A stretch of DNA of 35,999 bases from Desulfuromonadaceae bacterium (GTDB lineage: Bacteria; Desulfobacterota; Desulfuromonadia; Geobacterales; Pseudopelobacteraceae), in NCBI GenBank assembly GCA_028683435.1, contig JAQUIG010000027.1, positions 1 through 35,999 on the forward strand, read 5' to 3'. Under the pieces are notes generated by a model that was not told the origin of the DNA, ran no database searches, and saw only the letters and a program-made list of their open reading frames with translations. Positions 7,326 through 15,246 of this stretch are shown piece by piece. The position numbers and the translations under genes were made by a program. How positions within the stretch are numbered: position 1 is the stretch's first letter; every line of letters begins with the position of its first letter.

Positions 7326-8694
7326 TTTCACTCTCCAGCTGTTTTTTATCCGCTTCGGCATTATGCACAACTTCCATTTTGTTGCAGAAAGAGAGCTCGT
7401 TGGAACCGGCTGCCTTAAGGCGGTCATTGGGGCCCTTGCGGAGAAGGTTGTATGCCAAGTTTGTGAAGCGGCGCCCCGGATTTTTCCAGACACGGGAAAG
7501 AATGGAAGGCCAGGCATACGCCTCTCTACGTGACTCAACCCACCCCCGGTAGAGCTGTTCCGGCGACATGAGTTTCGGCTGAAAGACCACCTCCGAATGA
7601 TTGTACCGGCTCCACTCCCTATGCAGGAGTCGCCCCTCCTGCTGGTACTGCTGAAAGAGCTTTGTTCCCGGATACGGGGTGAGAAGATTGAAGGTAGGAA
7701 CACTCGTCGCACACTCCTCGGCAAAGCGGAGAGTACTTTCAAAGATGCTTTGGTCGTGGTCGTCAAAGCCGAAAATAAAGGAGGTCTCAAGGATAATGCC
7801 TGCATCCCTGATCCGCTTCATAAGGTCGGCCTGAAGCGACTGCCCCCCCGTTTTAGCGAGCGCGGAGAACTGTCCCGTAATCGACTCGATCCCTACAAAG
7901 AGACCGATGCAGCCGGAACGGGCAACGAGTTTGAGCAGCTCCCGGTCTTCGGCAAAGCGCAGGCTTGTTTGAGAGCCCCACCGGACACCCATCTCCGCCA
8001 TCCCTTCAAGAATCGGCCTCGCCTTCGCAGGATCTCCCAGAAGATTATCATCAAGGAATATCACAAGTTTACGGGGGAAAGAGCGGATTTCGGCGAGGAT
8101 GTCGGCAGAGTCACGGTAGCGGAAACGATTCCCGAAATATTGCGTAACGGTGCAAAACGCGCAATCGTACGGGCAGCCGCGGCTTGCCTGGACAGTCTGG
8201 GTAGTCAGGTACCGCTTGCCGGCCAGGATTTCGCGACGCGACCACGGGATAATAAGCTTGTCGTCCTGCGGTATCGGCGCGCAGTAAACCTTTTCCAGCC
8301 TGCCGCCGAGAAAATCATCGAGGAGCGTCGCCATGACCGACTCCGCCTCGCCAATGACCACGGCATCGGCGTGGGTAAGAGCCTCATCCGGCAAAACAGT
8401 CGGGTGCATCCCCCCCATGATGACCGAAACGCCATCCCTCCTGAATTGATCGGCAATTTCGTATGCACGTGCCGCCTGGTGGGTCATGGCAGTAATCCCG
8501 ACGAGGTCGAAGTCGCGACCGCTTGGAATTGGGTCCTGGCTTTCATCGACGAGAGTCACCTCCCAGTTGGGAGGTGTCACTGCAGCAACCTGCTGGAGAG
8601 ACAGGGAGGGGAGCTGAAAATATTTAGCCCAGCCGAGCTTGTGCGTCGCAGGGTAAATGAGAAGGAGCCGTGGCGATGCCTGATTCTTATACAT
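7315..8694 (-). CDS. B12-binding-type radical SAM protein
   Basis: This 459-residue protein starts at ATG 8694, which has a strong AGAGGAAC ribosome site 7 nt upstream; an in-frame ATG 27 nt earlier lacks one. An N-terminal cobalamin-binding-like domain (residues 1-140, with VIMGGMHPTVLPDEA) precedes the radical SAM core with RGCPYDCAFC (cysteines 174, 178 and 181). The downstream portion contains the EC/TPYPGT block common in the HpnP/BchE-like group of B12-dependent radical SAM enzymes. It is a close paralogue of the gene at the left edge. Its stop lies inside the next gene, a methyltransferase. A C-methylase or ring-forming enzyme acting on a lipid is possible but not shown. Confidence 0.88.
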   Translation of the reverse strand: MYKNQASPRLLLIYPATHKLGWAKYFQLPSLSLQQVAAVTPPNWEVTLVDESQDPIPSGRDFDLVGITAMTHQAARAYEIADQFRRDGVSVIMGGMHPTVLPDEALTHADAVVIGEAESVMATLLDDFLGGRLEKVYCAPIPQDDKLIIPWSRREILAGKRYLTTQTVQASRGCPYDCAFCTVTQYFGNRFRYRDSADILAEIRSFPRKLVIFLDDNLLGDPAKARPILEGMAEMGVRWGSQTSLRFAEDRELLKLVARSGCIGLFVGIESITGQFSALAKTGGQSLQADLMKRIRDAGIILETSFIFGFDDHDQSIFESTLRFAEECATSVPTFNLLTPYPGTKLFQQYQQEGRLLHREWSRYNHSEVVFQPKLMSPEQLYRGWVESRREAYAWPSILSRVWKNPGRRFTNLAYNLLRKGPNDRLKAAGSNELSFCNKMEVVHNAEADKKQLESENAR

Positions 8695-8911
8695 CTTGTT
8701 CCTCTTTGCTGCCCCGGGCAAACCTGTTAAACGGCGTTTTGCAGATTGATTTCATGCACTTTATCATAAGATCTTTTCCTTTTCTACTTGGTTATCGGCG
8801 CAGTAGTTGCTCCGGACGGCAACAGACGAACAATTTGCCGGGATCAATTCCAAGCAATGTGCTATACAGATTTCACAAAATTTAAAATACTTTTGCAGGC
8901 GGAGTATATAA

Positions 8912-10333
8912 GTGAAAATCCTTTTCGTGCACCCCCACGGCAGCAACTGGATGAGCGGTATGAAAGATATCAGCACGGTATTCAACCTGATGCCGCCGCT
9001 GGGCATGCTGAGTATTGCAGCGGTACTTGAACAGGCCGGTATCGACGTTGAAATCATCGACTGCTACGCAACACCAATGCCTCCTGCCGAGCTCGTACAG
9101 GAGATCATCCGGCGCAGACCGGACTGTCTGGGAATATCCACGACAACCTCCTCATTCAATGAAGGATATCGAGTCGCCGCGGCTGTAAAGGACAAAGCGC
9201 CGCAGATCTTCACCCTGTTCGGCGGAGCCCATGCCTGCACTATCGGCGCACCGCTCCTCGATTCCTTCCCGGCCATTGATGCTCTGGTGATCGGTGAAGG
9301 CGAAACCACTACGCTGGAACTGGTTCAAGCCGGTTTCAAGGAAATCAGCGAGATCCCGGGCGTGGCCTACCGCGGCGCAGACGGCAAGGGGGTTCTCTCG
9401 GGGGTCCGTGAACTGATCAAGAACCTGGACGACCTCCCCTTCCCCGCCTACCACAAACTGCTCCACTTTCCGCAGCGCTACACCCTGCCGCTCTTCAGTT
9501 ACCCCACGGCTCCCAATACCAGCATTATCTCCAGCCGCGGCTGTCCCTATTCCTGTTCATACTGCGACCGTTCGGTATTCAGCCGCGGCTTCAGATTCAA
9601 CTCCCCGGAATATATCGTTGAGCATGTGGCGATGCTTAACCGTGACTTCGGCATCCGCCATGTATCTTTCTATGATGACCTGTTTACCTTCGACCGCACG
9701 CGGGTGGCAGAGTTCTGCGAGATCAAGGAGCGAAAGGGGGTCAATGTCACATACAACTGCATCGCCCGCCTGGAACATGTTGACCCGGAACTGCTGGCAC
9801 TCCTCAAAAACTCCGGTTGCTGGCAGGTCAACTTCGGGATCGAGTCGGGTGATCCGGAGATCGTAAAACAGCATCGCAAATTCCTCGAACTGGATGAGGT
9901 GGGACGCAAGTTGCAGATGGTGAAGGATGCCGGCATGCGGGTCAAGGGACTCTTCATGGTCGGACTGCCGGGCGAGGACGAAACATCAATCCGCCGCACT
10001 ATCGATTATGCCCTGTCACTCCCGCTGGACGAGGTCAATGTTACCAAATTCACCCCATTCCCCGGCGCGCCGCTTTACCGTACGATCAGGGAGCAGGGGG
10101 AATTCGATGAGAACTGGGATTTGATGAACTGCCTGAACTTCGTCTTCGTGCCGCACGGCATGACCAAACAACGGCTCGAAGATCTCTACAACGAGTTCAT
10201 CCACCGCTTCTACCACCGCCACCGCATCACCTGGGGCTATACTAAAATGATCTGGAAGTCGCCCCACAGCATCCTTGCATTCCTGCGGCATCTGCCGGAA
10301 ATTCTGGCCTTCGAGATGAAGCAGAAATGGTGA
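8912..10333 (+). CDS. B12-binding-type radical SAM protein
   Basis: This 473-residue protein is the only convincing plus-strand gene in the left half. The GTG start at 8912 has a GGAG site 8 nt upstream. Residues 1-140 match a cobalamin-binding domain (TLFGGAHACT, DALVIGEGE). The core motif is SSRGCPYSCSYC, with cysteines at 211, 215 and 218, and the C-terminal part has FTPFPGAPLYRTIREQGEF, shared with the MiaB/BchE-like radical SAM group. It is divergent from the radical SAM/methyltransferase unit across 217 bp, so one regulatory region could serve both. It is more distant from the other two B12-type proteins here than they are from each other. Substrate unknown. Confidence 0.89.
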   Translation: MKILFVHPHGSNWMSGMKDISTVFNLMPPLGMLSIAAVLEQAGIDVEIIDCYATPMPPAELVQEIIRRRPDCLGISTTTSSFNEGYRVAAAVKDKAPQIFTLFGGAHACTIGAPLLDSFPAIDALVIGEGETTTLELVQAGFKEISEIPGVAYRGADGKGVLSGVRELIKNLDDLPFPAYHKLLHFPQRYTLPLFSYPTAPNTSIISSRGCPYSCSYCDRSVFSRGFRFNSPEYIVEHVAMLNRDFGIRHVSFYDDLFTFDRTRVAEFCEIKERKGVNVTYNCIARLEHVDPELLALLKNSGCWQVNFGIESGDPEIVKQHRKFLELDEVGRKLQMVKDAGMRVKGLFMVGLPGEDETSIRRTIDYALSLPLDEVNVTKFTPFPGAPLYRTIREQGEFDENWDLMNCLNFVFVPHGMTKQRLEDLYNEFIHRFYHRHRITWGYTKMIWKSPHSILAFLRHLPEILAFEMKQKW

Positions 10334-10418
10334 CCATGTCGACAAATGGCTTCTAACAGCTGTTTTATCCGCATACCGCCGGCGGCCCACAATTTTTCTC
10401 CATTTTTAACCCTTGCTG

Positions 10419-11204
10419 TCACTCTGCGGGAATGTATTTGCCGGATTCGATTTCGCGCTTCTCATGGTAGAAAAAGCGAACGATATCGTATTCAAAGGGA
10501 TAGCCGCTCTCGTAGTAGCGAAAACTCTGCTGATGCCGCGTATCTACCGTATCCAGGGCAGTTATCACGGAGCCGATGGCAAACGCATCGTCGCTGTTTC
10601 CAAACGGATCGATAGCGGTGTAGATCCCGTAATAGATGCCGCTGTCCACGGCGAGACCACCCGCATCGCGCAGGGACGAGGGGCCGAAGATCGGCAGCAC
10701 CAGATATGGCCCGGAGTCGGCCCCCCAGTAGCCAAGGGTCTTGCCGAAATCCTGATCGTGCCGCTCCAGGCCGAAACTGGTGGCCGGATCGAACAAGCCG
10801 CCAAGACCAACGGTACTGTTAGTCACGAAACGGGCAAGCGTTGTCACGGACTCCTTCCCCTTCAACTGGAACAGACTGTTGGTGAAATTCTGTACCTCCC
10901 CGATATTATTATAAAAACCGGAGACCCGCTCTTGGACGAAAGTGGGGGTGATGAACTCGTAACTCTTCACCACCGGAAGGAACAGGTATTTATCGAAGTA
11001 GAAGTTAAACCGGTACATGCTCCGGTTGAACCGTTCCCACGGATCCGCCACCTCGGCGAAGCGCTGATCCTTGAACTGGCTTATCGAGTGCATCGGCGGC
11101 ACCTCATCCTGACTGTTCACACTGTGTGCGGCGCATCCGGCAAGGAAGAGCGACAGCATCAGGGCGAGGAAAGGAAGGCAGGTTCGGTATCTTGTACTAT
11201 TCAT
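10419..11204 (-). CDS. mlaA: MlaA (VacJ) family outer-membrane lipoprotein
   Basis: This 261-residue protein starts at ATG 11204 behind a GGAGGG ribosome site. A lipoprotein signal peptide ends in the lipobox LAGC (lipidated C24). The mature protein shows the VacJ blocks DPWERFNRSMYRFN, FVQERVSGFYNNIGE, GLGGLFDPAT and DFGKTLGYWG followed by GPYLVLPIFGPS. MlaA sits in the outer membrane and removes mislocalised phospholipids from the outer leaflet, passing them to MlaC and the MlaFEDB importer. No mlaC or mlaFED is visible in this window. It is 16 bp downstream of a secreted alpha/beta hydrolase and probably co-transcribed with it. Confidence 0.93.
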   Translation of the reverse strand: MNSTRYRTCLPFLALMLSLFLAGCAAHSVNSQDEVPPMHSISQFKDQRFAEVADPWERFNRSMYRFNFYFDKYLFLPVVKSYEFITPTFVQERVSGFYNNIGEVQNFTNSLFQLKGKESVTTLARFVTNSTVGLGGLFDPATSFGLERHDQDFGKTLGYWGADSGPYLVLPIFGPSSLRDAGGLAVDSGIYYGIYTAIDPFGNSDDAFAIGSVITALDTVDTRHQQSFRYYESGYPFEYDIVRFFYHEKREIESGKYIPAE

Positions 11205-11220
11205 CGTGACGCCCTCCGTA

Positions 11221-12507
11221 TTATTTGAAAAAATTAACCATATTGGCCAGATTTTCTTTGTACTCGAGGTTACCCAGATGGCCGCCGCGCGGGTATACCT
11301 TGGTCCTCTCGCCGAATAGCTGCCGCAGATAGTCAAGTTCACCCTTCGCCAAGATGAAGTCATTCTCGTTGGTCATCACGCCGAACTTGGCAGATGATTT
11401 CAGATACCCCTCGATGCTCCTGAGGCTCAATGAGTCGATGAACGCCTGTTTGGTAAGCCCCGGGCGCAGCTTCTGGAAATGTGGATAGAGATACTCGTTG
11501 AAATAGTCGAAGAAGCTCAAATGTGAAGAGACCAAAAAATAATCGAAGGTGGAATCGGTGCTGCCCAGCACCCTGTTCTTCGGCACGACATAGCCGCTGT
11601 TGGTCATGACGTCGGAAGAGAAAATCATGCCGGCCAGGTTGATACGGTAGGTGAGCCCGATCAATCCGCCGGTTTCCTCGCGGGAAAAAAGTTTTTCAGT
11701 ATAGATCGCGTAAAGAAATTCATCGTTGATGGATACGAAATTGCCACGGCGATAGAACTGGCTGAACTTGGACAACATCCTGTTGAAAAAGATCCCCTGT
11801 TTTTTTGCTCCTCCCGGGATCTGTTTCAGCAGATCCTCGATCCTTCCCGCTGAACTGTACAGACTGACTGCGGGGTTGATCATGAGCACCTTGCGGAAGT
11901 TAAAGGCGCGGCGCTCCTCGTCAAGCTTCGCCACAAAGGCGGCCTGGGTGGCCCCCAGACTGTAACCGCACAGGTAAAAAGAGGATACTTCTATGTCACC
12001 CTTCACGTGATCCCAGGCGATCTCCATGGCGCGGTACAGGTCCGCTGCATCCTCGGTCAGATCGCCGGGGATGCGGCTTTGGGATGCAGAGACGATGAAA
12101 TTGGCGGTGGAAGGCGACGGCAGGGTAATGACGTGGAAACCGGCCTGGTACAGCGACATCATCATAGCCGTAATCTTGGGTGACCGGTCGCTGGCACCGG
12201 CTCCGGCTATCAGAAAGATCAGTGGTGCCTTCTTCTCCTGATAGGCGAACGTGCAGCGCAGTCCCTCGTCGTAAAAGAAAATCGGCGGTTTCTGACGGCC
12301 CGGGACAACATCGAGCACGAGCAGCCGGGTCAGCATCTTTGCGGGTGGCTCAGGCATGAGCTCTGGCGGCGTGCCTAGGATGGTGGCTTCATACGATCCA
12401 GGGATCGGGTAGCCGTAGCCGTCATCGGCCGCACTGCTTGGCAACGGCGCCAGGAGCAGGCAGGCGATGAACAGCAGCAACTTCACACTGTGTTGTAGTT
12501 TTGACAT
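11221..12507 (-). CDS. secreted alpha/beta-hydrolase fold protein upstream of mlaA
   Basis: This 428-residue protein has a Sec signal peptide (hydrophobic residues 9-22, cleavage near SSAAD). The nucleophile elbow is LCGYSLGATQ, with S183. A candidate acid lies in NENDF near residue 387 and a candidate histidine in GGHLGN near 412, completing a lipase-like triad. The LIAGAGASD segment could form the oxyanion hole. It is 16 bp upstream of mlaA in the same direction, which suggests a job in phospholipid turnover at the outer membrane. That role is inferred from position. The substrate could equally be a simple ester or a peptide. Confidence 0.8.
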   Translation of the reverse strand: MSKLQHSVKLLLFIACLLLAPLPSSAADDGYGYPIPGSYEATILGTPPELMPEPPAKMLTRLLVLDVVPGRQKPPIFFYDEGLRCTFAYQEKKAPLIFLIAGAGASDRSPKITAMMMSLYQAGFHVITLPSPSTANFIVSASQSRIPGDLTEDAADLYRAMEIAWDHVKGDIEVSSFYLCGYSLGATQAAFVAKLDEERRAFNFRKVLMINPAVSLYSSAGRIEDLLKQIPGGAKKQGIFFNRMLSKFSQFYRRGNFVSINDEFLYAIYTEKLFSREETGGLIGLTYRINLAGMIFSSDVMTNSGYVVPKNRVLGSTDSTFDYFLVSSHLSFFDYFNEYLYPHFQKLRPGLTKQAFIDSLSLRSIEGYLKSSAKFGVMTNENDFILAKGELDYLRQLFGERTKVYPRGGHLGNLEYKENLANMVNFFK

Positions 12508-12555
12508 AATTCCATTTCCTATCCTTCATGCCGGATTAATGTTATTTCCCCGTTT

Positions 12556-12583
12556 TAAATACCGTATATAACTCCTCTGTCAA
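12556..12583 (-). promoter_or_regulatory. candidate promoter of the hydrolase-mlaA unit
   Basis: On the minus strand a perfect -35 TTGACA (12583-12578) is followed 16 bp later by a weak -10 TATTTA (12561-12556). It lies about 50 bp upstream of the hydrolase ATG and just downstream of the MFS stop codon. Confidence 0.4.
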
Positions 12584-12589
12584 GCGCCG

Positions 12590-13891
12590 TCATCCCTCCG
12601 CTTGCTCCATATCCCGCACCACGAACCTGCCACAGACGAAACAGAGCAGGCCGGCCAGCACCATGGCAAGCGGGGTGATCAGGAGAGCGCGGCGCAGGTC
12701 CCACTGGTCGGACAGCCAGCCAAGAATGGAGGGAGAAACTGCGTCGCCAAGGGCGTGGATGAAGAAGATGTTGACCGCAAAAGCCATGGCGCGAACAGCC
12801 GGGACCGTGACGTTGATGATGACGGTATTAAGCGGCCCGGTGTTGAGAAAGAGAAAAAACTCGGCGATAAAAATTGCAGAGATACAGCCGGTGAGGCCGG
12901 GGGCAAGAATGGCCCAGACGGCAAACGGGGCACCGAGCAGAAACCCCCATCCGGAGACCAGCAGATACCCCTTGCCGTTCCTTTTCTGCCAGCGGTCACC
13001 GAGCCAGCCCCCGGCCAGAGTACCAAGTATCCCCGCCAGCACGGTGGTCGCACCGAACAGCGTATTCCCTCGTGCCACATCAAGGGAATGGACGCGGTGC
13101 AGGAAAGACGGAATCCACTGGGCGAGCCCCCCGATGGCAAAGGTCATCGCCGCCATGGCAAGGGTATTACAGACAAACGAACGGTTTCTGAACAGTGCGG
13201 CGTATCCAGTGACCGCTCTTGTCCCCTCTCCATTGAGGAGAGGACAATGGGTACTCTCCCCCTGTGGGGGAGAGATAGAGAGAGGGTTAGCCGGGTGAGG
13301 GGCTGTGTCACCACCCCGGGGAGGAGTCCGCAGCAACGCGAGGGGTACCGCCAGCAGCAGACCCGGTACACCGACCATGAGAAAAGCGGCATGCCAGCCG
13401 TAGCGCTGCCCCAGCACCCCGCCAAGCAGATAGCCAAGCGCACTGCCGACCGGAATAGCGACATAGAACCAGGAAAGAATTTTGCCGCGCCGCTCCTTCG
13501 GGAAGAAATCGGCGATCAGCCCGGGCGACACCGTGCCGAAACTCGCCTCACCTACTCCGACGGTGGCGCGGGCGACTAAGAGCGTCCTGTACCCCGGGGC
13601 AAAACCGGCCAGCGCCGTGGCCAGACTCCAGACCACGAGACCTCCGGAAGCGAGCCTGGTCCGGCTCCAGTGGTCGCCGAGCCAGCCGAAGAGAGGGGCA
13701 ATGAGCAGATAGCTGAGCATGAAGGCGCTCCCGAGAAATCCCAACTCCGTGTCGGAGAGATGCAGATCGATCTTGATCAGGGGGAACACCGCGAAGAGCA
13801 CCTGCCTGTCGATGTAGTTAAGCAGGTTCACCGCCAGAAGGAGACCCAGGGCGTAGCGGCGGTACGGCAGTGAAATCGGGCCAGCGTTCAT
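12590..13891 (-). CDS. MFS transporter, Spinster-like, with repeat-encoded central loop
   Basis: This 433-residue protein starts at ATG 13891, preceded by CGGAGA; a longer upstream frame has no support. It has about 12 hydrophobic helices and the MFS motif A-like GWLGDHWSRTR between helices 2 and 3. NLLNYIDRQVLFAVFP in helix 1 and the E-A-S-F-G-T-V-S-P-G-L-I block in helix 4 are typical of the Spinster branch, whose animal members export sphingolipids or lysophospholipids. Residues about 197-224, in the cytoplasmic loop between the two six-helix halves, are low-complexity Pro/Gly/Ser sequence encoded by a GC-rich palindromic DNA repeat read in frame. That loop normally tolerates insertions, so the carrier may still work. 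Its substrate is unknown. Confidence 0.88.
   Translation of the reverse strand: MNAGPISLPYRRYALGLLLAVNLLNYIDRQVLFAVFPLIKIDLHLSDTELGFLGSAFMLSYLLIAPLFGWLGDHWSRTRLASGGLVVWSLATALAGFAPGYRTLLVARATVGVGEASFGTVSPGLIADFFPKERRGKILSWFYVAIPVGSALGYLLGGVLGQRYGWHAAFLMVGVPGLLLAVPLALLRTPPRGGDTAPHPANPLSISPPQGESTHCPLLNGEGTRAVTGYAALFRNRSFVCNTLAMAAMTFAIGGLAQWIPSFLHRVHSLDVARGNTLFGATTVLAGILGTLAGGWLGDRWQKRNGKGYLLVSGWGFLLGAPFAVWAILAPGLTGCISAIFIAEFFLFLNTGPLNTVIINVTVPAVRAMAFAVNIFFIHALGDAVSPSILGWLSDQWDLRRALLITPLAMVLAGLLCFVCGRFVVRDMEQAEG
13221..13302. repeat. GC-rich palindromic repeat inside the MFS gene
   Basis: Two adjacent hairpins are visible. One pairs CCTCTCC with GGAGAGG near 13224-13242. The other pairs CTCTCCCCC (13254-13262) with GGGGGAGAG (13266-13274) over a 3-nt loop, then a GAGAGGGTTAG...GTGAGGGG flank. 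The length keeps the reading frame and there is no stop in the coding frame. It resembles the intergenic repeats at 21090-21138 and 32543-32623 in base composition and in the hairpin-plus-TTAGG layout. Confidence 0.7.
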
Positions 13892-13926
13892 AATGGGTAT
13901 TCTCCGAATCCTGTGATACTGGAAAA

Positions 13927-13956
13927 AGTATAAAGCAATTATCAAGCCAGAAACAA
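13927..13956 (-). promoter_or_regulatory. weak candidate promoter of the MFS gene
   Basis: On the minus strand TTGTTT (13956-13951) and TATACT (13932-13927) are 18 bp apart. The -10 fits 5/6 but the -35 only 3/6. It is about 36 bp upstream of the MFS ATG in an AT-rich gap. Confidence 0.3.
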
Positions 13957-14125
13957 GCTATAGTTTTCCTAGTTTAATTACCTGATTGTATTGCGTAAAT
14001 CAAAAGTTAATGTGTATCGTTGAAGCTTAAACAGTCAACTAAATCCGTCACACCGGACTATCTGTCATATATAACGGGTCACATTGAAACAATTTAAACA
14101 GATTTAACGTAGGTCGGTACCGGTA

Positions 14126-14674
14126 TTACATGGCCGGTTTTTCGGGTATCCATCCACCTCCCAGAGCTTTAACCAATTGAACGCTGGCAGCATATTTTCG
14201 ACCCGCAAGTGTCACGGACGATCGTTCGTTCGCCAGAACAGTCGTTTGAGCGACAAGGACAGTGAGATACGCCACGGTTCCGGCTTGATACTGATGGATG
14301 GTGATAGTGAGAGCCTGTAGCGCCTGCTCCTGAATGAGTGCCTCCTCCTCCAGGGTACGCAACGCCGCCAGATTATCCTCTACCTTCACAAACCGCGGAA
14401 AGTCTTCGCCGGTCCCAACGACTGTGGCCATCAGGTCCTGATCGCCTAAGCGCAGTAGTGAAGGCAACTGCGTTTCCGGCACCGCCATGGCAACACCCGG
14501 CACACTGTCGATGAGCGACAGGTCTTCAGGCAGGAAACTGGTAACGACTCTCCCCGAGGCATGCATGGCGGGCGGGCCTCTCCTGATCGTCAGCAGATCG
14601 GTGCCCATGGCCTGGATGCGCTCAAGAACGTCCAGGGTCCTCATGCGATTGTTCGGCAGCGAGCGCAACACCAT
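14126..14674 (-). pseudogene. fused remnants of macB-type permease and NodT-type outer-membrane efflux protein
   Basis: This 182-codon open frame is a chimera of two decayed genes. Codons 1-14 (MVLRSLPNNRMRTL) match the entry to the first transmembrane helix of MacB-type ABC permeases, but the helix itself is missing. DVLERIQAMGTDLLTIRRG then resumes in the periplasmic domain, which continues through VPGVAMAVPET and VVGTGEDFPRF near codon 92. From VEDNLAALRTLEEEA onward the sequence is instead the C-terminal helical hairpin of a NodT/TolC-like protein, ending in the family's usual ALGGGW (codons about 94-182). At least two internal deletions, both frame-preserving, are required. No ATPase domain, permease helices or beta-barrel remain, so efflux function is lost. 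Whether the fragment is expressed is unknown. Confidence 0.8.
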
Positions 14675-14676
14675 CT

Positions 14677-14808
14677 TCAGGGATATCCAGCCACAGGCTG
14701 CGCCGGTGCAGTACGGAATTTCGAGGGGCGATCACCAGACGGAGAAGCCGGCTCAACAGGAGCTAATGCTACGGATTTGTCTTCCGGATTATTGTGTACC
14801 GTTTCCAT
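14677..14808 (-). pseudogene. N-terminal stub of a MacA/HlyD-type membrane-fusion protein
   Basis: An ATG at 14808, with an AAGGTAG ribosome-site-like sequence upstream, opens a 43-codon frame ending at TGA 14677. The first 30 or so residues (with EDKSVALAPVEP) look like the charged cytoplasmic leader that precedes the single membrane helix in RND/MacA-type adaptor proteins, but the frame stops before any helix. It is followed directly, in another frame, by the macB remnant. The order adaptor, permease, outer-membrane factor is that of a tripartite efflux operon. Assignment of this stub rests on composition and context, so it is less sure than the macB/nodT part. Confidence 0.5.
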
Positions 14809-14853
14809 TTTATACTACCTTTTTGATGCGCGAGTTCGTCAACAGGTCGCACA

Positions 14854-15246
14854 TCACTCCTCTTCCTCTTCCTCTTCCTCATCTTCAGGGACATCTAGCC
14901 CGGAAGGTGGCGGATCAGCCCTGTGACCCCGCTGATTTCCTGACCGTCCAATGGTGCTCTCGATCAATCTGCTTAACTTGTCGGCGGCGCCGCTGAAGGC
15001 CTGTTCCAGGGTTGTGGCCTGGTGAGTGACCGCCAAGGGCTGGCGACCTTCGAGACGGGCTTCCATAATGCACTTTAGCCCGTATTTGCCGCCTTTCTTG
15101 TCGCTGTTTTCATCGCTCAGGTGAACCTCCACTCGGGTGATCTGTTCGTTGAACCGGCTCAGAGCATGTTCAATTTCGCCGCTGATATGAACAGCAAGCG
15201 CTTCACGACCGTCTATATTATGATCGGTATTTATATGAATCTGCAT
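14854..15246 (-). CDS. HPF/RaiA-family ribosome-associated protein with acidic tail
   Basis: The 130-residue protein begins at ATG 15246 behind AAGGGAG. Residues 1-100 fit the ribosome hibernation factor/RaiA fold: MQIHINTDHNIDG, then a RVEVHLSDEN strand, CIMEARLEGRQPLAVTH, and a final helix with AFSGAADKLSRLIES. Such proteins bind the 30S decoding region and stall ribosomes under stress. The usual long-HPF dimerisation domain is absent. Instead there is a Pro/Gly linker and a tail ending in ten consecutive acidic residues encoded by GAG/GAA triplets. It follows the decayed efflux locus and no rpoN or PTS genes are nearby, so it is probably a stress-specific paralogue. Confidence 0.85.
   Translation of the reverse strand: MQIHINTDHNIDGREALAVHISGEIEHALSRFNEQITRVEVHLSDENSDKKGGKYGLKCIMEARLEGRQPLAVTHQATTLEQAFSGAADKLSRLIESTIGRSGNQRGHRADPPPSGLDVPEDEEEEEEEE
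14857..14883. repeat. triplet microsatellite coding for the Glu tail of the HPF-like protein
   Basis: A run of CTC/TTC triplets on the plus strand (GAG/GAA on the coding strand) lies directly before the stop codon. Slippage here would change tail length without breaking the frame. Confidence 0.75.

Noticed and set aside
7326..7805. N-terminal extension of the methyltransferase to a total of 414 residues
   Set aside because: The extension overlaps the upstream radical SAM gene in another frame and looks like arginine/serine-rich noise. The ATG at 7325 has a good ribosome site.
7597..8730. 377-codon plus-strand frame opposite the B12-type radical SAM gene
   Set aside because: It mirrors a gene with clear cysteine motifs and has no domain of its own.
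1..10333. Assignment of the locus to hopanoid, ladderane or membrane-spanning lipid synthesis
   Set aside because: No squalene cyclase, ketosynthase or other marker enzyme is within the window. B12-type radical SAM proteins alone do not define such pathways.
10334..10418. Terminator between the converging genes at 10333 and 10419
   Set aside because: Only a loop-less CCGCCGGCGG palindrome and a short T-run (TTTTT at about 10393) are present; they do not form a credible stem-loop.
12602..13579. 325-codon plus-strand frame opposite the MFS gene
   Set aside because: Antisense shadow; its composition is charged and without domain signals, while the minus strand codes for a clear transporter.
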